NCBI GenBank assembly: GCA_964022665.1
Contig: CAXIDF010000016.1
Location: forward strand, 1 to 64,000
Source of the DNA: Haliea sp964022665
GTDB taxonomy: Bacteria; Pseudomonadota; Gammaproteobacteria; Pseudomonadales; Halieaceae
DNA length: 64,000 nt
Reading direction: 5' to 3'
Part shown: positions 55,141-62,685 of the stretch, one piece after another
How positions within the stretch are numbered: the first letter of the stretch is position 1
Layout of the letters: every line of letters starts with the position of its first letter
Program-made: the position numbers and the translations under genes
Notes under the pieces: model-generated
The model's database searches: none
Told to the model about the DNA's origin: nothing
What the model saw: only the letters and a program-made list of their open reading frames with translations

Positions 55141-55144
55141 GACA

Positions 55145-55456
55145 TCAGGCCTCGGGCACGACTTCCCACTCGGGGGCCTCGAACTCACCCAGCAGGGTGA
55201 TCTCTACATGGGGTGTCTGCTCGGCGATGATGTCCATCACCTGCTGCGGCAACCGGGACTCCATTGCATCCCGCGCAGACTTGCTTTCCCACGTCGCGAT
55301 GGCGAGCAACCGCGTGGGATCACCAATTTTGCGGTGCAAGCGGGTACCCTGTGCGCCCGGCGCCCGCTGAATAATTTCGCTCGCGCGAATCCATGCCTCA
55401 GCGTACGCTTCCGCACTGTAACCCGGGCTCAGGGTGACTTCGAAAATGTAATGCAC
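55145..55456 (-). CDS. Antibiotic biosynthesis monooxygenase-like (dimeric alpha/beta barrel) protein
   Basis: Small protein of 103 residues with a ferredoxin-like dimeric barrel pattern (YIFEVTLSPGYSAEAYAEAW, LLAIATWESKSARDAMES, HVEITLLGEFE). Family members include ABM monooxygenases and stress proteins; the activity cannot be read. Start is GTG at 55456 with AGGAGG five bases upstream, the best ribosome site in the frame. It is divergent from dusA. Confidence 0.72.
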   Translation of the reverse strand: MHYIFEVTLSPGYSAEAYAEAWIRASEIIQRAPGAQGTRLHRKIGDPTRLLAIATWESKSARDAMESRLPQQVMDIIAEQTPHVEITLLGEFEAPEWEVVPEA

Positions 55457-55547
55457 ACGCACCTCCTGCGGCCAGCTTTTCCCCAGTATAGCGAATTCAG
55501 GATGTATCTCCGGTACAATGGCCCACCGCCCAAACACACCGCACTTC

Positions 55548-56561
55548 ATGACCGCCAACGCCCACCGTTTTTGCATAGCCCCCATGATGGACTGGAGTGA
55601 CCGCCACTGCCGGTACTTCTGGCGCCTGCTGAGCAAACATGCACGCCTGTACACGGAAATGGTCACCACCGGTGCGCTGATACACGGCGACCGGCAGCGT
55701 TTCCTCGGCTTCAGCCCTGTGGAGTCGCCGGTGGCCCTGCAGCTCGGTGGCAGCGAGCCTGCTGACCTTGCGCGCTGCGCGGCTTGGGCTGCTGACTGGG
55801 GTTATGACGAAGTGAACCTGAACTGCGGTTGCCCGTCGGACCGCGTGCAATCGGGTGCCTTCGGCGCGGCCCTGATGGCACAGCCCGAACGCGTGGCGCA
55901 ATGTGTTGCCGCCATGCGGGATGCCTGTGATCTCCCGATTACCCTGAAGCATCGCATCGGCATTGATGACATGGAAAGTTACCAGCAACTGCTGGATTTC
56001 ATGGGCCACAGCGCCAGCGCCGGCTGCAGGGTTTTTATCGTGCACGCCCGCAAAGCCTGGCTGCAGGGTCTTTCGCCGAAAGAAAACCGGGAAATCCCGC
56101 CGCTCAATTACCCCTGGGTGTACCAGCTGAAACGCGACCTGCCGGAACTGACCATCGTCATCAATGGTGGCATTACCAGCCTGGAAGCCAGCGCCGAGCA
56201 CCTGCAGCATGTAGACGGCGTCATGCTCGGACGCGCGGCCTACCACGATCCATGGCTACTCGCCAACGCAGATAGCGCCCTGTTCGGCGCGACCAACCCG
56301 CTGGCCGACAAGCATGATGCTATTGTGCAAATGCTGCCCTACGTGGAACAGGAGCTGCAGCGTGGCACAGCCCTCAATCACATCACGCGCCACCTCCTCG
56401 GGCTTTACCAGGGCGTACCGGGCGCGCGTCAATACCGGCGCCACCTGAGCGAGAACGCACATCGCAAGGGTGCAGGCGTGACCGTACTGGAAGATGCCCT
56501 GAACAAGGTCAGACAGCACGAGCCTGACCAAAACTGCACTGCTGAGACAGCCTGCGGGTAG
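55548..56561 (+). CDS. dusA: tRNA-dihydrouridine(20/20a) synthase
   Basis: FMN enzyme that reduces uridine 20/20a in the tRNA D-loop. The 337-residue protein begins with RFCIAPMMDWSDRHCRYFW and has NLNCGCPSDRVQ (C95 catalytic) followed by SGAFGAALM, the DusA signature, and VIVHARKAW-type and GGI-type FMN-binding regions (INGGITSLE). The ATG at 55548 was preferred over one at 55518 because TACAAT at 55513-55518 looks like a -10 box and the shorter form matches family length. Single gene, with transaldolase 90 bases downstream. Confidence 0.93.
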   Translation: MTANAHRFCIAPMMDWSDRHCRYFWRLLSKHARLYTEMVTTGALIHGDRQRFLGFSPVESPVALQLGGSEPADLARCAAWAADWGYDEVNLNCGCPSDRVQSGAFGAALMAQPERVAQCVAAMRDACDLPITLKHRIGIDDMESYQQLLDFMGHSASAGCRVFIVHARKAWLQGLSPKENREIPPLNYPWVYQLKRDLPELTIVINGGITSLEASAEHLQHVDGVMLGRAAYHDPWLLANADSALFGATNPLADKHDAIVQMLPYVEQELQRGTALNHITRHLLGLYQGVPGARQYRRHLSENAHRKGAGVTVLEDALNKVRQHEPDQNCTAETACG

Positions 56562-56651
56562 CACACAAGGGGATTATCCTGCACACTTGGTTGCGCAGTC
56601 TGTAACCCGGCGGTTGCGTTCAAGCCGCACGTTTCACAAGGACCTCCCGAC

Positions 56652-57605
56652 ATGAGCAGTAAACTCGACCAACTGAAGTCGATGACTGATGTGGTCGCCG
56701 ATACCGGTGATATCGAGGCCATTCGCCGCTTTCACCCCCAGGACGCCACCACCAATCCCTCGCTGTTGCTGAAAGCCGCAGCCCTGCCCCACTACGGCAG
56801 ACTGCTCTCTGACGCTCTCGACTGGGCCACCCGGGCCGGGGGCAGCAGCGCTGAACAAATGGCCAACTGCTGTGACCGCTTTGCAGTCGACATCGGGCGC
56901 GAAATCCTCGGCATCGTTCCCGGACGTATCTCAACGGAAGTCGATGCACGGCTCTCGTTTGACACCCGCGCCACCATGGCGCGCGCGCGCAAGCTGATCG
57001 GGATGTACGAAGACGCTGGTATCGGGCGCGAACGCGTGCTGATCAAGATCGCCGCCACCTGGGAGGGCATTAACGCCGCCCGGGGCTTGGAGCGCGAGGG
57101 CATCAACTGCAACCTGACCCTGCTGTTTGGCTTTGCCCAGGCCAGCGCCTGCGCGGACGCCGGGGTCTACCTGATTTCACCGTTCGTGGGGCGTATTCTC
57201 GACTGGCATCTCGCCAACACCGATATCACGGTAGCGCACCCCGACGAGGACCCCGGCGTACAATCTGTGCGCCGGATATATCACCACTACAAAGCGCACG
57301 GCTACAACACCGTGGTCATGGGTGCCAGTTTCCGCAACGCGGGCGAGATCGAAGCACTCGCGGGCTGCGACCGGCTGACCATAAGCCCGGCACTGCTGGA
57401 AACGCTGGCAGCGGATAGCGGCGAACTGCCGCGCCGGCTCAGCGCACAGGACAGCCGTGCAGACGACCCGCAATCCACCCTTGATGAGGGCAGCTTCCGC
57501 CTGGCGTTGAACGAAGATGCGATGGCAACGGAGAAACTTGCCGAAGGCATTCGCAACTTTATCGCGGACCAGAGGCGACTCGAGGAGGTTATCAGCGCGG
57601 CATGA
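56652..57605 (+). CDS. tal: Transaldolase
   Basis: Pentose-phosphate-pathway enzyme transferring a three-carbon ketol unit. The 317-residue protein matches TalB in length; the Schiff-base lysine is K132 in VLIKIAATWEGI, same number as E. coli TalB, and N35 of ATTNPSLLL and the INCNLTLLFGFAQA strand are present. AAGGA precedes the ATG at 56652. Overlaps the TerB-like gene (ATGA), so the two are translationally coupled. Confidence 0.96.
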   Translation: MSSKLDQLKSMTDVVADTGDIEAIRRFHPQDATTNPSLLLKAAALPHYGRLLSDALDWATRAGGSSAEQMANCCDRFAVDIGREILGIVPGRISTEVDARLSFDTRATMARARKLIGMYEDAGIGRERVLIKIAATWEGINAARGLEREGINCNLTLLFGFAQASACADAGVYLISPFVGRILDWHLANTDITVAHPDEDPGVQSVRRIYHHYKAHGYNTVVMGASFRNAGEIEALAGCDRLTISPALLETLAADSGELPRRLSAQDSRADDPQSTLDEGSFRLALNEDAMATEKLAEGIRNFIADQRRLEEVISAA

Positions 57606-58045
57606 TCAAGGCACTGAAATCCCTGTTTATACTCCCCGAAGCGGAGACCCCGGAGCAGCTGGAACACCGGCTGCAACTGGCAGCAGCCGCACTGCTGATT
57701 GAAACAGCGCGTGCCGATTTCACTCAGGATGCCAGCGAGGAGGCGACATTGGAACAGCTGCTGTGCAATGCCCTGTCGCTGCCCAGTCAGGAAGTGAGGG
57801 CGCTGATCGCAGCAGCGGGCGAGAGGGTCGACGAGGCCACCTCACTGTACGAATTCACCCGCGTGATTAACGACCACTACGGGCCTGAGGAAAAGCTCAC
57901 CCTGATTGCCAGCATGTGGCAGGTGGCCTACGCCGACGGCGATCTGGATAAATACGAGGAACACCTGATTCGCCAGGTGGCGGAACTGACGTATGTGCCG
58001 CATCAGGACTACATTCGCTGCAAGCTGGACGCGCGAAAAAGCTGA
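57602..58045 (+). CDS. TerB-like protein
   Basis: Helical protein of 147 residues. The region DHYGPEEKLTLIASMWQVAYADGD, given here in part as EEKLTLIASMWQVA, and YADGDLDKYEE match the TerB (tellurite-resistance B/DUF533-like) family with an acidic metal-binding loop. Function of stand-alone TerB domains is not well defined. Coupled to tal by ATGA. Convergent with the STAS gene, 6 bases apart. Confidence 0.8.
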   Translation: MIKALKSLFILPEAETPEQLEHRLQLAAAALLIETARADFTQDASEEATLEQLLCNALSLPSQEVRALIAAAGERVDEATSLYEFTRVINDHYGPEEKLTLIASMWQVAYADGDLDKYEEHLIRQVAELTYVPHQDYIRCKLDARKS

Positions 58046-58051
58046 CCCGGC

Positions 58052-58534
58052 TCAGCTGCGCTCGAGTACGACCATGAGGTCCTTGAAGCGTGCGCGGTTT
58101 TCCTCCGACAGCCCCATCAACACCCGGTGTGCCTCAATCACCTTGTCACGCACAGACGCCTCACTGCCCTTCACCAAGGGTATGCAATCAATGCACTCGG
58201 GGTTGGCGCAGGCGTCTTCGTGTAAATCATACAACCTCTGGAAACCCATGCTCTTGATCAGGCGGGTGATACTGGGATTACTGGAGTAAATTGCCGGCGT
58301 GAAGCCGTAGCGCGCGCGGACTTCCAGCGCCAGCTTTGCCAGCAAACCCAGGGTGGTACTGTCAATGCCCTCGGCATCGCACAGGTCCACCCAGACACTG
58401 GCAAAATCGGGGTTATCCAGCATGCGCTGGACATAATCGTCGATGGTTGTGCACAAGGTAAGCCGCACGTCCCCCGTCAGGCGCACCACATAGGCGCCGT
58501 CCTGGCTCGCTGCAAGTATCCGGCCCTCTTCCAT
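58052..58534 (-). CDS. STAS domain protein (anti-sigma-factor antagonist type)
   Basis: Protein of 160 residues with a STAS fold: VVRLTGDVRLTL, FASVWVDLCDAEGID, STTLGLLAKLAL. S59 or T60 in IDSTTLG is at the phosphorylation site of partner-switch antagonists. The C-terminal part (about 115-160) is an extra helical tail with two cysteines (CANPECIDC). It follows the PP2C phosphatase gene by one base, so the phosphatase probably controls its phosphorylation. The kinase and target are not in this window. Confidence 0.85.
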   Translation of the reverse strand: MEEGRILAASQDGAYVVRLTGDVRLTLCTTIDDYVQRMLDNPDFASVWVDLCDAEGIDSTTLGLLAKLALEVRARYGFTPAIYSSNPSITRLIKSMGFQRLYDLHEDACANPECIDCIPLVKGSEASVRDKVIEAHRVLMGLSEENRARFKDLMVVLERS

Positions 58535-58535
58535 C

Positions 58536-59720
58536 TCAACTCCGCTTGCTGATAAACAGCGCAGCTATATCATCCGGTGCTGTTTCCACACGGTCCAACC
58601 CCAGCCTGGTGACGATATCCTCGGGCGTCTCCGCAGACTCTTCGAACACCTTGAGAAAATATTTTTCCTTTTCGATCAGGTTCGTGGGCGGCAGTATCTC
58701 CAGAATACCGTCGGAGAAGAGCGCCAGCATAAACCGTTGCGGCAGATCAATCAGGTGCTCCTCATAGGCCACATCCTCCATGATCCCGACCGCCGAGCCC
58801 TCGCCACGCAAATAGCGGGCCCCCTGTTCTGAGACCAGCACAGGTTGCGGCAGGTGACCGGCAACGCTGTAGCGCAAGGTATTCGCCTCGGTATCCAGCA
58901 GCCCCACCACCATCGTGGCAAATTTGCCGACGCCCAGATCGAGCAGCTCCTGATTGGCCCGCTTCAACATGGCGACAGGGCTCAGCAGGGTGTCATCGTC
59001 ACGGCGCAGGAAGTCGGAGCGCTTGCGTGCAAACAGGTTCTTGAGCAGCACCGTGGTAAAGGCCGACGAGCTGCCATGACCGGAAACGTCCGCCATGAAA
59101 AAGGCAACGTGATGCTGCCCCACCGTGAAGTAATCGGTGAAGTCTCCGCTCAGGTACAACGACGGAATTACCGTGTGGCTGAAAACGTAGGGCTCCATGA
59201 CCATGGGGCTGACCGGTAACATACGTAACTGCACCTGGCGCCCCGCCTGCTGGTCCTGCTCGAGCATTTTCACGGTGCCGCGCAATTCCATGTTGGCCTG
59301 TTCAAGGCGCTGGCGAGACTCTCGCAACTCGCGACGCATCTGGCGCTGTCGGACACAGCGTTCGATGGACTTGAACAGCGCTTCCTCATCCTCGATGGGC
59401 CGTACGAAAAAATCGCTGGCCCCCAGGCGCAGCGCGGTCACCATCTTGTCGACCTCGGCGCGGTCACTGAGCATGATCGCGGGGATCTGCAGGTCGAGCT
59501 CACGCAAGGAGCGGCGCGCCTCCTGCCAGGAAACGGCTTCCAGATCCAGCTCGCACAGAATGACATCGAGGTCCTGATTGTCGGCGAGAAAATGATAGGC
59601 CTTGAGCACATCGGTGAACACTTCAACCCGATACCCCTCGCCGATGACGGTTTGCGCCAGCGCGGCGGCCCGGGCGGCATCGTCATCGATGAGCAGCACA
59701 TACCCTTTGGATTTCATCAT
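58536..59720 (-). CDS. Receiver-like/PP2C phosphatase, HsbR-type, degenerate receiver
   Basis: Protein of 394 residues: receiver-like domain (5-120), coiled linker (about 125-165) and SpoIIE/PP2C phosphatase (about 185-390) with SGDFTDYF, FMADVSGHGSSSAF and LALFSDGILE. In the receiver, the acidic pair D12-D14 is present but the phosphoacceptor position 57 is E (ILCELDL) and the usual lysine is R107 (FFVRPI). This suggests phosphorylation-independent control. It resembles P. aeruginosa HsbR. It is translated with the downstream STAS protein. The ATG at 59720 is followed by a second Met. Confidence in domain calls is high. Confidence 0.88.
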   Translation of the reverse strand: MMKSKGYVLLIDDDAARAAALAQTVIGEGYRVEVFTDVLKAYHFLADNQDLDVILCELDLEAVSWQEARRSLRELDLQIPAIMLSDRAEVDKMVTALRLGASDFFVRPIEDEEALFKSIERCVRQRQMRRELRESRQRLEQANMELRGTVKMLEQDQQAGRQVQLRMLPVSPMVMEPYVFSHTVIPSLYLSGDFTDYFTVGQHHVAFFMADVSGHGSSSAFTTVLLKNLFARKRSDFLRRDDDTLLSPVAMLKRANQELLDLGVGKFATMVVGLLDTEANTLRYSVAGHLPQPVLVSEQGARYLRGEGSAVGIMEDVAYEEHLIDLPQRFMLALFSDGILEILPPTNLIEKEKYFLKVFEESAETPEDIVTRLGLDRVETAPDDIAALFISKRS

Positions 59721-59781
59721 GCGGCACTTGCGGAGCGTGTGCTGACGGACAGTACGCCCTTGATTTGGGGGGGGCAACCAA

Positions 59782-59823
59782 TTTGCACCGGGTTTGGGCA
59801 GGATTTCACAGTTTTGGTGCAAA
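59782..59823. repeat. Inverted repeat upstream of the PP2C phosphatase gene
   Basis: TTTGCACC and GGTGCAAA, perfect 8-base arms separated by 26 bases, in the 125-base gap between mlaA and the phosphatase gene. Adjacent is a run of eight G at 59767-59774. It may be an operator or the end of the mlaA transcript; no T-run is present. Confidence 0.45.
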
Positions 59824-59845
59824 CCACAGTGAGCGTCATGCTGCG

Positions 59846-60565
59846 CTAGAGTTCGTCCGGCCAGTCTTCGTCGCTGAAGTCGGAAAAGCTGTCCTCTACC
59901 TCGCCATCGTTCACCAGCGCACGGCGCTGCTGAAGGTAGGCATCACGTATGAAAATGTAGCGATCACCCGAGATCAGGTCCTCCGCTTTCAACAGCTCCA
60001 CCCGGGAGCTGACCAGCTCCAGGCCGATCAATGAATTGCGCAGCCGCACGTCGTCAATCGCCACTTCAACCGAGGTGTAGGCATCAAACACCGTGCCGAC
60101 ACCACTGCGCATGGTCCGCGGCCCGAAAAGCGGCACCATCAGGTAAGGCCCCTCCGGCACACCCCACACCGCGAGGGTCTGTCCGAAGTCGGTTCTCAGG
60201 GGCTCTATACCCATGCGGGTGGCGACGTCGAACAGTCCGAGCATACCGATGGTGGAATTCAACAGAAAGCGACCACCGGCCTGTGCCGCGCCCTGCAGAC
60301 GTCCCTGCAGGATGGAGTTCAGCGTCGTGTTGACATCGCGCAGGTTGCGGAAGAAATTGTCGACCCCCGTCTCCAGCGGATCCGGCGTTACGGCGTGATA
60401 GCCGCGCGCTGCCGGCTTCAGCAGATACTGGTCCATGCGCTCATTAAAGACGAAAATCGGCCGGTTAATTGCCTCCAGGGGGTCGGTATCCACAGGCTCT
60501 GCGGCCATCGCGGGTGCGAGCCCAAACAGGCAGAGCAGTAGCACTATCGGATGCAAAAATTTCAT
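59846..60565 (-). CDS. mlaA: MlaA/VacJ family outer-membrane lipid-transport protein
   Basis: Protein of 239 residues that removes mislocalised phospholipids from the outer leaflet in the Mla pathway. Family motifs DPLEAINRPIFVFNERMDQY, GRFLLNSTIGMLGLFDVA and GVPEGPYLMVPLFGPRTMR are present. The signal peptide ends GLAPAMA before AEPVDTDP without a lipobox cysteine; the only nearby cysteine is within the hydrophobic core. It therefore seems not to be lipidated, unlike E. coli MlaA. ATG at 60565. No other mla genes are near; upstream lies the hvf operon. Confidence 0.9.
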   Translation of the reverse strand: MKFLHPIVLLLCLFGLAPAMAAEPVDTDPLEAINRPIFVFNERMDQYLLKPAARGYHAVTPDPLETGVDNFFRNLRDVNTTLNSILQGRLQGAAQAGGRFLLNSTIGMLGLFDVATRMGIEPLRTDFGQTLAVWGVPEGPYLMVPLFGPRTMRSGVGTVFDAYTSVEVAIDDVRLRNSLIGLELVSSRVELLKAEDLISGDRYIFIRDAYLQQRRALVNDGEVEDSFSDFSDEDWPDEL

Positions 60566-60640
60566 CGGTGGGTCGCGGTCAGGATTAGCCGCAGAATATT
60601 ACGCCTGTGAGGAGGGCTGAGCAACGGGGAAAAGTACCTC

Positions 60641-61375
60641 TCAGTGCGTGACAAGAATGCCCCGGGCCACGAAGTCCGCCAGCTGGGCCGCGCCGAAGTC
60701 GCTGACCGTGTCCTCCGGCAATGACAGTTCCGCCGCCAGCGCATGCAGCAGCGCGGCGCCTGGCTCGGACCCGCGCTCCCTGACCAGTTCCAGCAACCGT
60801 GCCGTGGCGGCGTTCAAGGCCATGAATTGCACCGTATCCGCGCGGTCGCGATAGACCACAAGATATACGGGGTCACCCGGCTCTGTGGGCCGGAAGTCCA
60901 CACCAATCTGGTGCACGGGGTAGGCATAGGCGAGCGGCCACGCCAGTGGCGAGAGCGTCAACGGTGAACGCATGGGATCGCCGCCCGCTTCCGGAGGTAT
61001 ATCGTCTTCCGCCACCGTGAGCGCCAGCTCCACCCATTCGTAGTGTGCGAGCTCAGCGATAAAGGGCGGATCGTCGGGGTGTGGGCACGAACGCTCAAGC
61101 AGAAAACGCACGAACTCCTGACTGATCTCAAGGAAATAGGGTGTGTGGCAGCGGTGACCGTCAATGAACGCGCGCACCAGTCGATGCCAGGCTGCGTCAG
61201 CATAGAGGCGCCGCAACACAGGAAAACCGCCGCTGATAAAGCCCTCGATATTGTTGTAGATCAGTGTTTCATACACCTGCAGACGCCGGCGCTCCACCCC
61301 CGCGGGCGGCTGTTGCGTTGCGGGGTCGCGCAGGTAGCGCGCCATGGCCAACTGCTGGGCGCGCAATTCAGCCAT
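60641..61375 (-). CDS. hvfC: HvfC/BufC-like DUF2063 protein, MNIO partner
   Basis: Protein of 244 residues of the DUF2063 family. The N-terminal RYLRDPATQQPPAGVERRR and YNNIEGFISGGFPVLRRL are conserved. In Haemophilus and Caulobacter the related protein binds the peptide precursor and the MNIO enzyme during modification. The ATG at 61375 overlaps the hvfB end by 8 bases; a GTG two codons earlier is also possible. It is the last gene of hvfABC. No nucleic-acid-binding motif is seen, despite the old name of the family (putative DNA-binding). Confidence 0.88.
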   Translation of the reverse strand: MAELRAQQLAMARYLRDPATQQPPAGVERRRLQVYETLIYNNIEGFISGGFPVLRRLYADAAWHRLVRAFIDGHRCHTPYFLEISQEFVRFLLERSCPHPDDPPFIAELAHYEWVELALTVAEDDIPPEAGGDPMRSPLTLSPLAWPLAYAYPVHQIGVDFRPTEPGDPVYLVVYRDRADTVQFMALNAATARLLELVRERGSEPGAALLHALAAELSLPEDTVSDFGAAQLADFVARGILVTH

Positions 61376-62222
61376 GCGCACGCCCAGGCACGACCGCTCG
61401 CGCCGTGTGCTGGAGCTGGCGTATCTGCTCTACTTCCAGCAACAATTCCGACAGTGGCGGGAGATTGAAATCGCGTTCCAGCAGCGTTGGCAGCGGCCCG
61501 AGCAAACTGTAGGCCTCGGCGAGCAACGACCAGACCGGCGCAATCACGGAGGCCCCGTGCGTATCCACTTTCAAGTCGGGGGCTTCGTCATAGTGGCCCG
61601 CCACATGAATATAGCGCACCCGGTCCAGAGGCAGGGCCTGCAGGAATTCGCAAGGTGAATAGCTGTGATTGATGCTGTTGACGTAGATATTGTTTACGTC
61701 GAGAAGCAGATCGCAGCCGGCACGCCGGACCACGCTGGTGATAAACTCTGCCTCGGACATTTCGGCGTGGGGCTGGGCGTAGTATGACGCGTTCTCCAGC
61801 GCAATCGGTTCGCCGATAATATCCTGCACACGCTGTACGCGCTCGACTACGTGCGTCACAGCTTCTTCTGTGAAGGGTATCGGCAGCAGATCATAAAGAT
61901 GCCCGTCAGCGGCACAATAGGTTAAATGTTCTGTATACAGGCTGGCGCCGATGTCCTGCATGAGGGCCCGCACTGCTTTGACCAGGTTTGTATCCAGCGC
62001 GTCGGGGCCCCCAATGTCCAGGGAGAGCCCGTGTAGAACCATTGGTTGACGCGCTGCTAGCTCGCGGAACTGGCGCCCCAGTCGCCCGCCAACGCCAATC
62101 CAGTTCTCCGGAGCGACCTCCAGGAAATCGACCTGCGGATTCGCTGCAGAAAGCAGCGGGCCCAGAAGGGCCCGCCGCAAACCCAGGCCCGCACCGGCGA
62201 GCCCGTCAGAGCGCTCGGGCAT
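61368..62222 (-). CDS. hvfB: MNIO-family (DUF692) multinuclear iron enzyme
   Basis: Iron-dependent oxidase of 284 residues that modifies cysteines of a peptide precursor, probably to oxazolone/thioamide groups as for related HvfB/BufB and MbnB. The TIM-barrel metal ligands are present: H64 (VLHGLSLDIG), E98 (YTEHLTY), E143 (ALENASYY), D175 and N177 (LLLDVNNIYVN), H206 and H210 (YIHVAGHYDE), D220 and H222 (KVDTHGASV) and E249 (LLERD). The ATG at 62222 overlaps the hvfA stop (TGATG), so they are coupled. It acts in the cytoplasm before export. Family assignment is firm; the exact product is inferred. Confidence 0.92.
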   Translation of the reverse strand: MPERSDGLAGAGLGLRRALLGPLLSAANPQVDFLEVAPENWIGVGGRLGRQFRELAARQPMVLHGLSLDIGGPDALDTNLVKAVRALMQDIGASLYTEHLTYCAADGHLYDLLPIPFTEEAVTHVVERVQRVQDIIGEPIALENASYYAQPHAEMSEAEFITSVVRRAGCDLLLDVNNIYVNSINHSYSPCEFLQALPLDRVRYIHVAGHYDEAPDLKVDTHGASVIAPVWSLLAEAYSLLGPLPTLLERDFNLPPLSELLLEVEQIRQLQHTARAVVPGRAHG

Positions 62223-62557
62223 CAGCCGCCGCACTTGCCTTCGCCGCATTTGCCCTCGGCGTCTTTTCCGCTGTCTTTTTCACCACACTTGCCTTCACCA
62301 CACTTGCCTTCGGCATCCTTCTCGCCACACTTGCCCTCGCCACATTTGCCTTCGGCATCCTTCTCACCGCATTTGCCTTCGCCGCACTTGCCTTCGTGGT
62401 CACCATCACCGTGCGAGTTGAAATTAGCCAGGTTGTAGCCGGAGCTGAGTTCCTGCGCCGCAAAAGGGTTTACGGAGGCTGAAGCCGCTGGAACTACTGA
62501 GCCCACGAGGAACGCCGCACCCAGTGCCAGCGCCAGGGGTTTTCTTGAATCTGTCAT
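62222..62557 (-). CDS. hvfA: HvfA/bufferin-type peptide precursor with eight EGKCG motifs
   Basis: Precursor of 111 residues. Signal peptide MTDSRKPLALALGAAFLVGS... cleaves after ASA (about residue 27). A short linker (28-54) with histidines (NSHGDGDH) follows, then eight EGKCG motifs at residues 55, 60, 69, 74, 83, 88, 101 and 106, i.e. cysteines 58, 63, 72, 77, 86, 91, 104 and 109. They form four pairs EGKCGEGKCG with EKDA spacers (EKDSGKDA before the last). This is the pattern of copper-binding oxazolin/bufferin RiPPs. AAGGAC lies eight bases before the ATG. The stop overlaps hvfB. The peptide probably sequesters copper in the periplasm. Confidence 0.93.
   Translation of the reverse strand: MTDSRKPLALALGAAFLVGSVVPAASASVNPFAAQELSSGYNLANFNSHGDGDHEGKCGEGKCGEKDAEGKCGEGKCGEKDAEGKCGEGKCGEKDSGKDAEGKCGEGKCGG
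62228..62395 (-). repeat. Tandem repeats coding for EGKCG motif pairs
   Basis: The hvfA coding region is built of 42-base units (two EGKCG motifs plus EKDA), one enlarged to 54 bases by an extra SGKD, and a final partial unit. Direct repeats of this size can change number by slippage or recombination. Confidence 0.85.
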
Positions 62558-62685
62558 GATTGTTGTCCTTTTAATGTTGTCAGGTCATTGCACACAAGTG
62601 CAGGCAGCAAAATGGCCTGCCTGCCTCATGTGACTCGATATTGTCAGTGAAGTTTCGCCCCGGCGCTTTTCCATTTGGTAATAAT
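62558..62685 (-). promoter_or_regulatory. Leader region of hvfABC
   Basis: The 128 bases between hrpA and hvfA. They contain an inverted repeat TGCAC/GTGCA (62589-62602) and a hairpin CAGGCAG/CTGCCTG (62601-62623) in the transcript leader. No sigma-70 or ECF promoter stands out. An own promoter is likely given the distance. Confidence 0.4.

Noticed and set aside
62228..62395. Short repeats as a possible CRISPR array
   Set aside because: The repeats are in frame, contiguous and code for EGKCG motifs in a signal-peptide protein; there are no unique spacers and no cas genes.
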